Below are positions 1-8,341 of a stretch of 64,000 nt of DNA, one piece after another. Position 1 is the first letter of the stretch. The number at the start of each line of letters is the position of its first letter. A program made the position numbers and the translations under genes. The notes under the pieces were generated by a model. It was not told where the DNA came from. It saw nothing but the letters and a program-made list of their open reading frames with translations, and did no database searches. The stretch comes from Sphingomonas sp. ERG5 (GTDB taxonomy: Bacteria; Pseudomonadota; Alphaproteobacteria; Sphingomonadales; Sphingomonadaceae): NCBI RefSeq assembly GCF_000803065.1, contig NZ_JSXI01000059.1, positions 1-64,000 on the forward strand. Reading direction: 5' to 3'.

Positions 1-181
1 CGATGCCGGGCTCAAGATCCGCACCATGCGCCTGCCCGACATCTTCCAGGACCAGGACAAGCCCGATACCCAATATGCCGAAGCCGGCCTCGACGCCGAC
101 GCCATCGTCGATACCGTACTAAAGGCACTGCGCCACAATTCCGGAAACGTCGTCGAGGAAGCCAGGCGCGATGCCATCTGA
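1..181 (+). CDS. dxs: 1-deoxy-D-xylulose-5-phosphate synthase, C-terminal fragment
   Basis: Only the last 59 codons are inside the window; the reading frame starts at base 2 and ends with TGA at 179-181. The peptide contains [13 protein letters not shown] and [12 protein letters not shown], which match the end of the DXS transketolase C-terminal domain, where this dimeric cytosolic thiamine-diphosphate enzyme makes DXP from pyruvate and glyceraldehyde-3-phosphate. It is the first step of the MEP isoprenoid pathway, so its place directly before hopanoid genes fits a precursor-supply role. The stop overlaps the next start by 11 bases, suggesting co-transcription. The identification rests on a short tail and on context. 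Confidence 0.82.
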   Translation, partial: DAGLKIRTMRLPDIFQDQDKPDTQYAEAGLDADAIVDTVLKALRHNSGNVVEEARRDAI

Positions 182-635
182 GCGCCGGCGTGCCTCGATT
201 GCCGTGCTGATCGGATTCGCCCTCACCGCAGCGGCGCCACCAAGCGGCACGCTGACGATCCGGGTCGGCAATGTGCGGAACTCGGCGGGCGTGGTCCATG
301 TCGATATCTGCCCTCAGGCGCAGTTCCTGAAGGACGATTGTCCTTATGCCGGCGATGCGCCGGCTCATGCGGGCGTCACGGTGGTGACTGTCCATGGCGT
401 GCCTGCCGGACGCTATGCGGCGCAGGTGTTCCATGACGAGAACCGCAACAAGAAGGTTGATCGCGCACTCTTCGGTATCCCAAAGGAAGGCGTAGGGTTC
501 TCGAACGACGCCCGGATCGGGCTTGGCCCGCCGAAATGGGCCGACGCTGTGTTCGCGTTCGATGGGCAGGAGCAGGCGATTGCCCTCAATATGCGATATT
601 TTCTGGGGGCAAGCGGGCCGGCAAAGGCGCGTTGA
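171..635 (+). CDS. DUF2141 domain exported protein
   Basis: This 154-residue protein starts at ATG 171 inside the end of dxs. Residues about 8-22 form a hydrophobic signal-like segment ([13 protein letters not shown]), followed by a compact beta-rich domain with the DUF2141 hallmarks [15 protein letters not shown] and [21 protein letters not shown]. The family is predicted periplasmic and has no established biochemical role. Genes of this type recur beside hopanoid and carotenoid genes, and here it lies between dxs and hpnN with only 4 bases before the latter, so an envelope-lipid role is possible but unproven. The family call is firm; the function is unknown. Confidence 0.8.
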   Translation: MPSERRRASIAVLIGFALTAAAPPSGTLTIRVGNVRNSAGVVHVDICPQAQFLKDDCPYAGDAPAHAGVTVVTVHGVPAGRYAAQVFHDENRNKKVDRALFGIPKEGVGFSNDARIGLGPPKWADAVFAFDGQEQAIALNMRYFLGASGPAKAR

Positions 636-639
636 CGGG

Positions 640-3243
640 ATGCGCTCACCCATTCCCGCCCTGGTCGCCGTCAGTGTCCGTCGCCCCTGGCTGACATTGC
701 TGCTGTCCGTCGTGCTCGCGGGCCTAGCCCTGTTCTTCACCACCGCGCGGTTCGACATGACGACCGATACGGCAGCGCTGATCTCGCCCGATATCGATTG
801 GCGTAAGCAGGAGAGGGCGATGGAAGCCGCTTTTCCCCAGCTGCGCGATGTGATGGTGGTGGTGATTGACGGTCAGACACCCGAGCTGGCCGAGGATGCC
901 GCAGCAAAGCTGACTCTGGCCCTGGGCGCCGACAAAGCGCATTTCAGACTGGTGCGCCGACCGGACGGCGGTGATTTCTTCGCGCGCGAAGGATTGTTGT
1001 TCGGATCGCGCGAGGACGTGCGTCAGGCGACTGCGGCCTTGATCGAAGCGCAGCCTATGCTTGGGCCGCTTGCGGCCGATCCGTCATTGCGCGGTGTGAA
1101 CGGCGCACTGTCGACGATGCTAGACGGCGTCGAGACGAAGGCGGCGACGCTCGATCAGATCGATCGGCCGATGCGGGCGCTGGCCGAGGCGACCGAGCGT
1201 TCGCTCGACGGCAAGCCGAGCTATTTCTCGTGGCAGCAATTGTTCGCGACAGGGGCGGGGCCGCTCAGCCCGCCCAAGCGTCGCCTGATCCTCGCCCAGC
1301 CGGTGCTCGATCACACCGCGCTGATGCCGGGCGAAGCTGCCAGCGACGCGTTGCATGCCGCCGCCGCGGCGCTGCACCTCGATGCCGCGCATGGCGTCAC
1401 GGTGCGCCTGACCGGCGAGGTGCCGCTCGCCGATGAGGAGTTCGCGACGCTGCAGGAAAATATCGGGGCGGTGGGCATGGTGATGCTCGGCGCAATGTTG
1501 CTGACCCTGTGGTTCGCGACGCGATCGATCAGGCTGGTCGCGGCGATTTTCGGCACGATCATCCTCGGACTGGTCGTTACCCTCGCGGTGGGGCTGTTCG
1601 CGGTCGGTCGCCTCAATCTCATTTCGGTCGCCTTCATTCCCCTGTTCGTCGGTCTGGGGGTGGATTTCGGGATTCAGATCTGCGTCCGCTACAATGCGGA
1701 ACGCGTGACGGGGCTCGTCCCCGCGGCGGCGTTGCAGGGGGCCGCGACGGCGCTCGGCGCGCCGCTGCTGCTGGCGGCGGGGGCGGTGTTCCTCGGCTTC
1801 GGCGCCTTCCTGCCCACCGCCTATATCGGCATCGCCGAACTGGGGGTGATCGCGGGCCTCGGCATGGTGATCGCACTTCTGTTCAGCGTCACGCTGCTAC
1901 CCGCTCTGATCCTGTTGCTGCGTCCCGGGGCGCCGCGCCGTGAGGTCGGCTTTGCACAATTCGCTCCTGCCGATCGTTTCCTCGAACGACGCCGCAAGGC
2001 AGTGCTTTGGGCGTTCGGTGCGTCAATGGCGGTGAGCATCGCGCTTCTTCCCTGGGTCGTATTCGACTTCAACCCGCTCCATCTGCGCGATCCCAGCGCG
2101 CCGTCGATGCAGGCGCTGACCGACCTGACTCGTGACCCGGATCGCACGCCGAACACGATCGATGTGCTTGCGCCTGGTCCGCAGGCCGCGACGGAACTGG
2201 CGAAGCGCCTGTCGGCGCTGCCGGAGGTCGGTCAGGTGATCTCGGTCGACAGCTTCGTGCCCGAGGACCAACCGGCAAAGCTCGCCTTGATCCAGGACGC
2301 GTCGGTGCTGCTCGACCTGACGATCAACCCGTTCGAAATCGCGACGCCACCCGATGATGCGGCGCTGGTGACATCGCTGCGCCAGGTATCGAATCGGCTA
2401 AAGGCAGTCGGCGGTACAGAACAGGGCGCCGTCGATGCACGCCGCCTCGCTGCCGCTTTCGAGCGGCTGGCGTCGGCAACGCCCGCCAGGCGCGCCGCAG
2501 TGAACGAGATGCTGTCGCGACCACTGACGGTCATGCTCGATCAGGTCCGCGCCGCGCTGCAGGCCGAACCGGTCACGCGCGCGAGTTTGCCGCCCGACAT
2601 GGTCCGCGATTGGATCGCGCCCGACGGTCGGGCCAGGCTTCAGGCCTTTCCCAAGGGCGATGGCAATGACAATCAGGTGATCAAGCGCTTCCGCGCCGCG
2701 GTCGTGACGGTAACACCGGCGGTCTCGGGCCTGCCGGTCGCGACCCAGGCCGCTGCCTTCACCGTGGCCGGCGCGTTCGTACAGGCCGGGGTGATCGCCT
2801 TCATCCTGGTCAGCCTGTTGCTGCTGGCGGTACTGCGCAACCTGCGCGAGGTGATGTTCACACTGGCCCCGGTGATCCTGTCGATCTTCCTGACGCTCGC
2901 GACCTGCGTGCTGATCGGCCAGCCGATCAACTTCGCCAACATCATCGCCTTCCCGTTGCTGTTCGGGGTCGGCGTCGCCTTCCATATCTATTTTGTGATG
3001 GCGTGGCGGAACGGCGCGACCGGGCTGCTCCAGTCAAGCCTTGCCCGCGCAGTGCTGTTCAGCGCGCTCGCCACGGGCACAGCGTTCGGCAGCCTGTGGC
3101 TGTCGCACCATCCGGGCACGGCAAGCATGGGCAAGATCCTGATGATCTCGCTCATCTGGACGCTGATCTGCGCGCTGATATTCGAACCCGCTTTGCTCGG
3201 GCCGCCGGTCGAGAAGGACAAGGCGGAGCCGGTCCTGAGCTAG
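640..3243 (+). CDS. hpnN: Hopanoid transporter of the RND superfamily, HpnN
   Basis: The 867-residue protein has the RND layout: one transmembrane helix near residues 15-35, a large periplasmic domain, a five-helix bundle around 270-430 (with GLGVDFGIQICVRY), a second periplasmic domain, and a last five-helix bundle from about 705 to the end. HpnN proteins are reported to move hopanoids from the inner to the outer membrane. ATG 640 is preferred to upstream in-frame starts because it falls just after the DUF2141 stop and begins the expected short cytoplasmic leader. It follows dxs and DUF2141 as a probable operon and faces the mlaA/hpnM pair. The family call is strong; the substrate comes from family knowledge. 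Confidence 0.92.
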   Translation: MRSPIPALVAVSVRRPWLTLLLSVVLAGLALFFTTARFDMTTDTAALISPDIDWRKQERAMEAAFPQLRDVMVVVIDGQTPELAEDAAAKLTLALGADKAHFRLVRRPDGGDFFAREGLLFGSREDVRQATAALIEAQPMLGPLAADPSLRGVNGALSTMLDGVETKAATLDQIDRPMRALAEATERSLDGKPSYFSWQQLFATGAGPLSPPKRRLILAQPVLDHTALMPGEAASDALHAAAAALHLDAAHGVTVRLTGEVPLADEEFATLQENIGAVGMVMLGAMLLTLWFATRSIRLVAAIFGTIILGLVVTLAVGLFAVGRLNLISVAFIPLFVGLGVDFGIQICVRYNAERVTGLVPAAALQGAATALGAPLLLAAGAVFLGFGAFLPTAYIGIAELGVIAGLGMVIALLFSVTLLPALILLLRPGAPRREVGFAQFAPADRFLERRRKAVLWAFGASMAVSIALLPWVVFDFNPLHLRDPSAPSMQALTDLTRDPDRTPNTIDVLAPGPQAATELAKRLSALPEVGQVISVDSFVPEDQPAKLALIQDASVLLDLTINPFEIATPPDDAALVTSLRQVSNRLKAVGGTEQGAVDARRLAAAFERLASATPARRAAVNEMLSRPLTVMLDQVRAALQAEPVTRASLPPDMVRDWIAPDGRARLQAFPKGDGNDNQVIKRFRAAVVTVTPAVSGLPVATQAAAFTVAGAFVQAGVIAFILVSLLLLAVLRNLREVMFTLAPVILSIFLTLATCVLIGQPINFANIIAFPLLFGVGVAFHIYFVMAWRNGATGLLQSSLARAVLFSALATGTAFGSLWLSHHPGTASMGKILMISLIWTLICALIFEPALLGPPVEKDKAEPVLS

Positions 3244-3265
3244 GGTTTCGAGCCCTTGGCCCTGG

Positions 3266-3476
3266 GGCAATCCTGTTTTCAACCGCGAGAAAGAGCGTGC
3301 CGGCATAAGTCCGGCAAAGAGTGACCTGCCCGATCCCATGCGATGATTGAATCGCCGACGGCAGCATTGCGGAGGGGAGGAGCGCCGGGAGATATGTTAC
3401 ACCTGTATGTTACATATCCTTTCCGTCGGCACCCCAACGAAAACCCAGTATAAATATTGTATATCAGATACTTAAT
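3266..3476 (-). repeat. Dispersed ~210 bp intergenic element, copy 1
   Basis: Nearly the whole 288-base gap between hpnN and mlaA is an element that recurs in opposite orientation at about 26692-26905. Read on the minus strand, both copies begin TAAGTATCTGATATA, carry a TGTAACAT palindrome, then CTGCCGTCGGCG, GGGATCGGGCA, an imperfect GCCGG stem and GCTCTTTCT. By eye, identity is roughly three bases in four over the full length, with small indels. It encodes no obvious gene and no transposase. It could be a regulatory module, a small RNA locus or a non-autonomous repeat. Confidence 0.72.
3394..3415. promoter_or_regulatory. TetR-like palindrome in repeat copy 1
   Basis: Read on the minus strand, arms ATGTAACA and TGTAACAT are separated by six bases. 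The left arm differs by one base from a perfect inverted repeat. The equivalent site in copy 2 is perfect. The size and TGTAACA core resemble operators of TetR-family dimers, but no TetR gene lies in the window, so the binding protein is unknown. Confidence 0.45.
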
Positions 3477-3531
3477 TATCAGCGACTGGGATTGAACCAC
3501 CAACCGTTGTCGAGAGTGAAGTCGATAGGAG

Positions 3532-4665
3532 CTAGGGATTTGCCGGCGCGGCCGGATCGGCAAGCGGATCCTTGAGTGGATCGGCTTGCCTGGCGGGGGG
3601 ATCGCCGGCCGACGCGCCGGGTGTCCCGGCCTTGTCACTGGCAGGAACGTCTGGCGAGCTTGGAGCCGCTGTGGCCGGATCATTCAGAGGATCGTTGAGC
3701 GGGCTGGCCGCGCCCGATGCCGGGTCACTCAGCGGATCCTCCAGCGAGCCGGTTCCAATTGCTACCGTGCGACCGTGCAACGCCTCGATTTCGGCGGTGC
3801 GGTTCTGCAGATAGACCGATCGCAGCGTCGCATAGGGATCGACTGCACCGTCGAGCAGCGCCTTCATGTCGGCATCCGATTCGGCCCGTTGGTCGAGAGC
3901 GCCGAGCGCGCCCTTCGGCACCAGATACTGCCAGCGGTCGAATGGCTTGCCGACAGCGAGCGGCAGCACCATGCCGTCGCCCTGTCCACCGAGCAGATCG
4001 CGGAGCGTGGTAGGGCCGACGAACGGCAGAAACAGATAGGGGCCCGGGCCGACCCCATAATAGGCCAGCGTATTGCCGAAGCCATTGTCGTGATGCGGTA
4101 AGCTGAAGGCCGGTGTCTTGGCCACATCCACCAGGCCGCCGATGCCAATGGTCGAGTTGGTGAGGAAGCGCACCAGGGTCCTGATCGCCCGGCCCGGCTT
4201 GAGCTGAAGCAGGTCGTTCACGAAGACGATCGGCTCGCCCAGGTTGCTGAGGGCGTTGCGAATTCCTGACCGCAGCGGCTTGGGAACGACATGCTTGTAG
4301 CCCATCGCGACCGGCCGGATGATTTTTTGGTCGGCTGTCCGAAACACTGAGTACATGGCTCGATTAAAGCCTTCCAACGGATCCCCGGGCGTCGCCTCGA
4401 TGTTCCCGGCTGTGGCTTCCATCGCGGTTGGCGCCGTGGCGGGAGCAGTCTGCGAGGCGGTCGCGGCTGGGTCGACCAGCGGATCGAGCGGTGCAGACCC
4501 AGGGGGCGAAGCCGGCGCGACAGCCTCGACCTGAGGTTCTGGCGCGGCCGATTGCGGCGTGGCTGCAGACGAGACCTGCACGACCGGCATCGGCGCTGCC
4601 GCGGCAGGCTCTTCCGGAGGCGCGATAAACAGCGCAACCGTTGGCAGGACAAGGCCGAAGCTCAA
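3532..4665 (-). CDS. mlaA: MlaA/VacJ-family lipid transport protein
   Basis: The 377-residue product has a hydrophobic N-terminus, a Pro/Ala-rich linker to about residue 90, and the MlaA domain at roughly 93-240 ([44 protein letters not shown]). The last 65 residues are an unusual DPL/DPA-rich low-complexity tail. MlaA proteins sit in the outer membrane and remove or pass on lipids with MlaC-type carriers. The apparent start is TTG, sharing TTGA with the hpnM stop, which indicates translational coupling. No clear lipobox cysteine is visible, so anchoring may differ from the E. coli lipoprotein. The start is less certain than the family. Confidence 0.82.
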   Translation of the reverse strand: MSFGLVLPTVALFIAPPEEPAAAAPMPVVQVSSAATPQSAAPEPQVEAVAPASPPGSAPLDPLVDPAATASQTAPATAPTAMEATAGNIEATPGDPLEGFNRAMYSVFRTADQKIIRPVAMGYKHVVPKPLRSGIRNALSNLGEPIVFVNDLLQLKPGRAIRTLVRFLTNSTIGIGGLVDVAKTPAFSLPHHDNGFGNTLAYYGVGPGPYLFLPFVGPTTLRDLLGGQGDGMVLPLAVGKPFDRWQYLVPKGALGALDQRAESDADMKALLDGAVDPYATLRSVYLQNRTAEIEALHGRTVAIGTGSLEDPLSDPASGAASPLNDPLNDPATAAPSSPDVPASDKAGTPGASAGDPPARQADPLKDPLADPAAPANP

Positions 4666-5279
4666 TTTCCGCCCTTGGCAGCCAGTTCATCGAGATGGCG
4701 AATCAACCCCTTCGCTCCGCCCGTCGCCAGTACCCGGGAAAAATCGGAACGGCGGGTGGCAAGCTGGCTGATCGAATTGCGATAATAGACATCAATGATC
4801 TTCCAGCCGCCACCACTGGCGCGCAGGCGGTAGGCGATCGGGATCGGCGCTTCGCCGGTCTGGACCAGGTTGGTGCGGACGAGCTTGTCGGTTCCGCGAG
4901 TCTCGACATTGGCGTCGACGGTGAATTTCTGGCTGGAGAAGGAGTCGAAATTGGTCGCGTATTGGCCGATCACCATGCGCCGGAAAGCCGCCACCAGAGC
5001 CGTCTGGTCCGCCGGAGCGATCCCATTCCAGCCGGCGCCGACCGTCAGCCGGGTCATCAGCGGCACGTCATAGACACGGTCGACAACGGGGCCGATCGCG
5101 GTCGCGCGGCCACGCACGCCCATCGCCTTGCCGCCCTTCATGATCGAGACCAGGCCGTCGCAAAGCGCCTGGACCGGCGCGCGCGCCGGATCGCCGGCCT
5201 GTGCCAGCGCCGCTGGTGCCGAAACGACCAGCGTGACGGCGGTAAGGGAAGGGATCAGAGAAGATGCCAGGGTTCGCAT
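4662..5279 (-). CDS. hpnM: MlaC/Ttg2D-like periplasmic lipid carrier, HpnM type
   Basis: ATG 5279 gives a 205-residue protein with a signal peptide ([20 protein letters not shown]) cut near ALAQA. The MlaC/Tol-Ttg2 fold follows, with [22 protein letters not shown], here cited only by its core GWNGI, plus [14 protein letters not shown] and [16 protein letters not shown]. HpnM is the hopanoid-locus version of the periplasmic phospholipid carrier and would shuttle lipid to or from the MlaA-like partner encoded next, with which it overlaps by four bases. It lies divergent from ispH across a 228-base gap that should hold both promoters. Hopanoid specificity is inferred from context. Confidence 0.85.
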   Translation of the reverse strand: MRTLASSLIPSLTAVTLVVSAPAALAQAGDPARAPVQALCDGLVSIMKGGKAMGVRGRATAIGPVVDRVYDVPLMTRLTVGAGWNGIAPADQTALVAAFRRMVIGQYATNFDSFSSQKFTVDANVETRGTDKLVRTNLVQTGEAPIPIAYRLRASGGGWKIIDVYYRNSISQLATRRSDFSRVLATGGAKGLIRHLDELAAKGGN

Positions 5280-5507
5280 GCTCGGTTCGTTCCATTCTGC
5301 CCCGTCGCCCCTGTATCGGCGGTGCAGCGCAAAATCCACCCTGCCAATGTGCCCTATTCTGCCGAAACGATGAGCTTCGAACCGTTTATGCCGCTTTTAC
5401 ACCTTTTTCTTCCGCTATCGCACCGCTATCTACCCTCGCGTAACGGCGAAGGATATCGCCGAACCGGGGGCTGGTTCGAAACTAGTACGGGGCTGGACAC
5501 GAGTTTG

Positions 5508-6482
5508 ATGACCGCCGAAAAAAAAGCTTCATTGCAGGTGATTCTCGCGAAACCGCGGGGTTTTTGCGCGGGAGTGGTACGCGCTATCGACATTGTCGAA
5601 CGCGCCCTCGACCTCCACGGGGCGCCAGTCTATGTCCGACACGAGATCGTCCATAATCGCCATGTCGTGAACAAGCTCCGAAGCAAGGGCGCGATTTTCG
5701 TCGAGGATCTTTCGGAGATTCCGGCGGGCGCGCCGACCATCTTCAGTGCGCATGGGGTCGCCCGGTCGGTGCAGGATGAGGCACGGTTGCGTCAGCTTCC
5801 CGTGTTCGATGCGACCTGCCCGCTGGTCACCAAGGTGCATGTGCAGGGCCGGCGCTACGCCAAGGCGGGACGCACCCTCGTGTTGATCGGGCACGCCGGG
5901 CATGCCGAGGTCGAGGGAACGATGGGGCAGGTCGATGCGCCGATCCATCTCGTCTCGACCGAGGCCGAGGTCGAAGCGCTGCCGCTCGCGATCGACACGC
6001 CGATCGCCTATGTGACCCAGACCACGCTCAGCGTCGATGACACCCGCGGCGTGATCGCCGCGCTGAACGAGCGTTTCAGTGACGTGCAGGGGCCGGACGT
6101 GTCGGAAATCTGCTATGCCACGCAGAACCGTCAGACCGCCGTGCGCGATCTCGCACGGGTCAGCGAGTTGCTGATCGTGGTTGGTGCCGAGAACAGCTCC
6201 AATTCCAACCGGCTGCGTGAAATCGGGGTCGAGATGGGGGTTCCGAGTTATCTCGTGGCCGATGGCGATGGGGTCGATCCGGCATGGCTGGTCGGGGTCG
6301 ATGCCGTCGGGATCACCGCTGGCGCCTCGGCGCCGGACGAGCTTGTCGATGACGTCATCGCGGCTCTGGCCCGGCTTCGCCCGATCGAGGTTTCGCAACT
6401 TGACGGTGTGGAAGAAAATATCGAGTTCAGCCTGCCGCCCGAACTCAGAAATGTAATGCCGCGCGTCGCCGCGGCCGAATAG
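5508..6482 (+). CDS. ispH: 4-hydroxy-3-methylbut-2-enyl diphosphate reductase
   Basis: This 324-residue enzyme makes IPP and DMAPP from HMBPP, the last step of the MEP pathway, using an oxygen-sensitive iron-sulfur cluster. The three cluster cysteines are visible: Cys20 in KPRGFCAGV, Cys104 in [11 protein letters not shown] and one near residue 205 in [10 protein letters not shown]. The active-site histidines are in HEIVHN and SAHGV, and SSNSNRLRE is present. ATG 5508 was chosen because it sits just before the conserved N-terminus; the frame stays open far upstream without family similarity. hpnH starts 10 bases after its stop, linking isoprenoid supply to hopanoid side-chain synthesis. Confidence 0.95.
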   Translation: MTAEKKASLQVILAKPRGFCAGVVRAIDIVERALDLHGAPVYVRHEIVHNRHVVNKLRSKGAIFVEDLSEIPAGAPTIFSAHGVARSVQDEARLRQLPVFDATCPLVTKVHVQGRRYAKAGRTLVLIGHAGHAEVEGTMGQVDAPIHLVSTEAEVEALPLAIDTPIAYVTQTTLSVDDTRGVIAALNERFSDVQGPDVSEICYATQNRQTAVRDLARVSELLIVVGAENSSNSNRLREIGVEMGVPSYLVADGDGVDPAWLVGVDAVGITAGASAPDELVDDVIAALARLRPIEVSQLDGVEENIEFSLPPELRNVMPRVAAAE

Positions 6483-6491
6483 GACGATTCA

Positions 6492-7637
6492 ATGAGCCTT
6501 CCGCTTTCCCAGATCGCCCGAATCGGCGCTTATACGGTTCGCCAGCACATCAAGGGTGGCCGCTACCCGCTGGTCCTGATGCTCGAGCCGCTGCTGCGCT
6601 GCAATCTCGCTTGCCCCGGCTGCGGCAAGATCGACTATCCCGACGCGATTCTCAACCAGCGGCTGAGTTTCGAGCAGTGCATGGAAGCGATCGACGATTG
6701 CGGTGCGCCGGCGGTGTCGATCGCCGGGGGTGAACCACTGCTTCACCGCGACATGCCGAAGATCGTGAAGGGCTATATCGCGAAGAAGAAGTTCGTAATC
6801 CTGTGCACCAATGCGTTGCTGCTGAAAAAGAAGATCGACGATTATGCGCCGTCGCCCTTCTTTACCTGGTCGATCCACCTCGATGGCGACAAGGGCATGC
6901 ACGATCATGCGGTGGACCAGGAGGGCACATATGAGGTCGCGATCGAGGCGATCCAGCTGGCCAAGGCGAAAGGCTTCCGGGTTCAGGTGAACTGCACGGT
7001 GTTCGACGGTGCTTCGCCTGAACGGCTTGCCGCCTATTTCGACGAGATGGAGAAGCTTGGTGTCGAGATCACCATCTCGCCCGGCTATGCTTATGAACGT
7101 GCGGCGGATCAGGAGCATTTCCTCAACCGCACCCGCACCAAGCAATTCTTTCGCGACGTGTTTGCGCGGGGCAATGGCGGCAAGGACTGGACCTTCACCA
7201 ATTCGCCGCTGTTCCTCGATTTCCTGGCCGGCAACCGCAGCTATGAATGCACGCCCTGGTCAATGCCGCTGCGCACCGTCTTTGGCTGGCAGAAACCCTG
7301 CTATCTGGTCGGCGAAGGCTATGTGCAAAGCTTCAAGGAGCTGATGGAAGGCACCGAGTGGGACGATTATGGCGTCGGCAAATATGAGAAGTGCGCCAAC
7401 TGCATGGTCCATTGCGGTTTCGAGGGCACGGCGGCCACGGATTCGATCCGCCATCCACTCAACATGATGGCGGTCGCACGCAAGGGTGTCCGGACCACCG
7501 GGCCGATGGCGCCGGATATCGATCTCAGCAAGCAGCGCCCGGCGCAGGACGTGCATTCGTCGCACGTCGAGCGCGAGCTGGAGATCATCCGCAAGGCCAA
7601 TCCGAAAGCGGGTAAACACGTCTCGCAGGCTGCTTGA
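6492..7637 (+). CDS. hpnH: Adenosyl-hopane synthase, radical SAM protein HpnH
   Basis: The 381-residue protein carries the radical SAM cluster motif CNLACPGC (Cys37, Cys41, Cys44), the SAM-binding SIAGGEPLLH segment and a C-terminal cysteine set (CANCMVHCGFEG). HpnH adds the 5'-deoxyadenosyl radical to diploptene, giving adenosylhopane, the first committed step to extended C35 hopanoids. It follows ispH closely and ends convergent with hpnG, whose product acts on the next intermediate. Length and motifs fit the family throughout. Product recognition is strong. Confidence 0.95.
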   Translation: MSLPLSQIARIGAYTVRQHIKGGRYPLVLMLEPLLRCNLACPGCGKIDYPDAILNQRLSFEQCMEAIDDCGAPAVSIAGGEPLLHRDMPKIVKGYIAKKKFVILCTNALLLKKKIDDYAPSPFFTWSIHLDGDKGMHDHAVDQEGTYEVAIEAIQLAKAKGFRVQVNCTVFDGASPERLAAYFDEMEKLGVEITISPGYAYERAADQEHFLNRTRTKQFFRDVFARGNGGKDWTFTNSPLFLDFLAGNRSYECTPWSMPLRTVFGWQKPCYLVGEGYVQSFKELMEGTEWDDYGVGKYEKCANCMVHCGFEGTAATDSIRHPLNMMAVARKGVRTTGPMAPDIDLSKQRPAQDVHSSHVERELEIIRKANPKAGKHVSQAA

Positions 7638-7681
7638 CGCCCGCCTGATTTCGAACGGTGCGATGACCTGTCGCCACGGCC

Positions 7682-8341
7682 TCAGGCCGGCGGCAGGTCT
7701 TCCGGCGAAATATGGTCGAATCCAGTTGCGATGAGTGCCGCGAATGCGCGATCCAGGCTCTTGAAAGCGCGCCCGGCCTGATTGCCCGTGCGGACCAGGG
7801 CCGGTAGCTGACCGGGCTTGCGGGCCAGCGACCGGAGCACCGCGCCGAGCGCCATGCCGCCGTCCGGTTTCATCCCGACCAGCGCAGCGGGGGGCAGGGT
7901 CGATCCGGCGTCGTCCGATATCACCCGCAGCGCCACAAACGGCAAATTTCTTCGAGCGGCGACTTGGGCCGCGACATGCGTTTCCATGTCCACAGCAATG
8001 GCGCCGGTACGCGCGGCCAGTGTGCGCTTATTGGCTGTCGTTGCGACGATGGTATCGCTGCCAGCAACCGCACCGACCCGGGCATCGGGCAGGGCGGCCG
8101 CGATCTGCGCCACCAGATGGTGGTGACCGTCGATCACGATATCTCCCGGGCGCAGCGTCGGGTCAAGTGCGCCCGCCAGACCGCTCGACATGATGATCCC
8201 GGGAAACCTTGCTGCCCTGGCGTCGAGCTCGGCATCGAGGCGGGAGGCATCGCCGCCACCGATCACCACGGTCACGTCGCGGCCCGGCCGATCGATGATC
8301 CGTTCCTCGCGCTTCAGCCCGCAGGCGACGACCAGTGTCAC
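7682..8341 (-). CDS. hpnG: Hopanoid-associated nucleoside phosphorylase HpnG
   Basis: The GTG start at 8341 overlaps the shc stop as GTGA and gives 219 residues in the nucleoside phosphorylase/nucleosidase fold: VVIGGGDASRL, SSGLAGALDPTLRPGDIVI and AVDMETHVAA, the last matching the substrate-binding VDME segment of MTA/SAH nucleosidases. HpnG removes adenine from adenosylhopane to give phosphoribosyl- or ribosylhopane. It is the last gene of the hpnA-to-hpnG operon and converges with hpnH, the preceding enzyme. A longer frame runs upstream through shc in another phase and shows no family similarity, so the coupled GTG is preferred. Confidence 0.9.
   Translation of the reverse strand: MTLVVACGLKREERIIDRPGRDVTVVIGGGDASRLDAELDARAARFPGIIMSSGLAGALDPTLRPGDIVIDGHHHLVAQIAAALPDARVGAVAGSDTIVATTANKRTLAARTGAIAVDMETHVAAQVAARRNLPFVALRVISDDAGSTLPPAALVGMKPDGGMALGAVLRSLARKPGQLPALVRTGNQAGRAFKSLDRAFAALIATGFDHISPEDLPPA

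Noticed and set aside
2398-2985. Long minus-strand open frame inside hpnN
   Set aside because: It overlaps a secure gene in another phase, is highly Arg/Asp/His-rich and has no family similarity, so it is a shadow of high GC.
3490-3515. A tRNA T-arm-like sequence (GGGATTGAACCACC) after repeat copy 1
   Set aside because: No acceptor, anticodon or D-arm can be found around it, so it is not a tRNA and only weakly suggests a remnant.
4641-5507. An extended N-terminus for ispH
   Set aside because: The frame is open upstream through the divergent hpnM gene, but the extra residues are unlike any IspH and ATG 5508 starts the conserved region.
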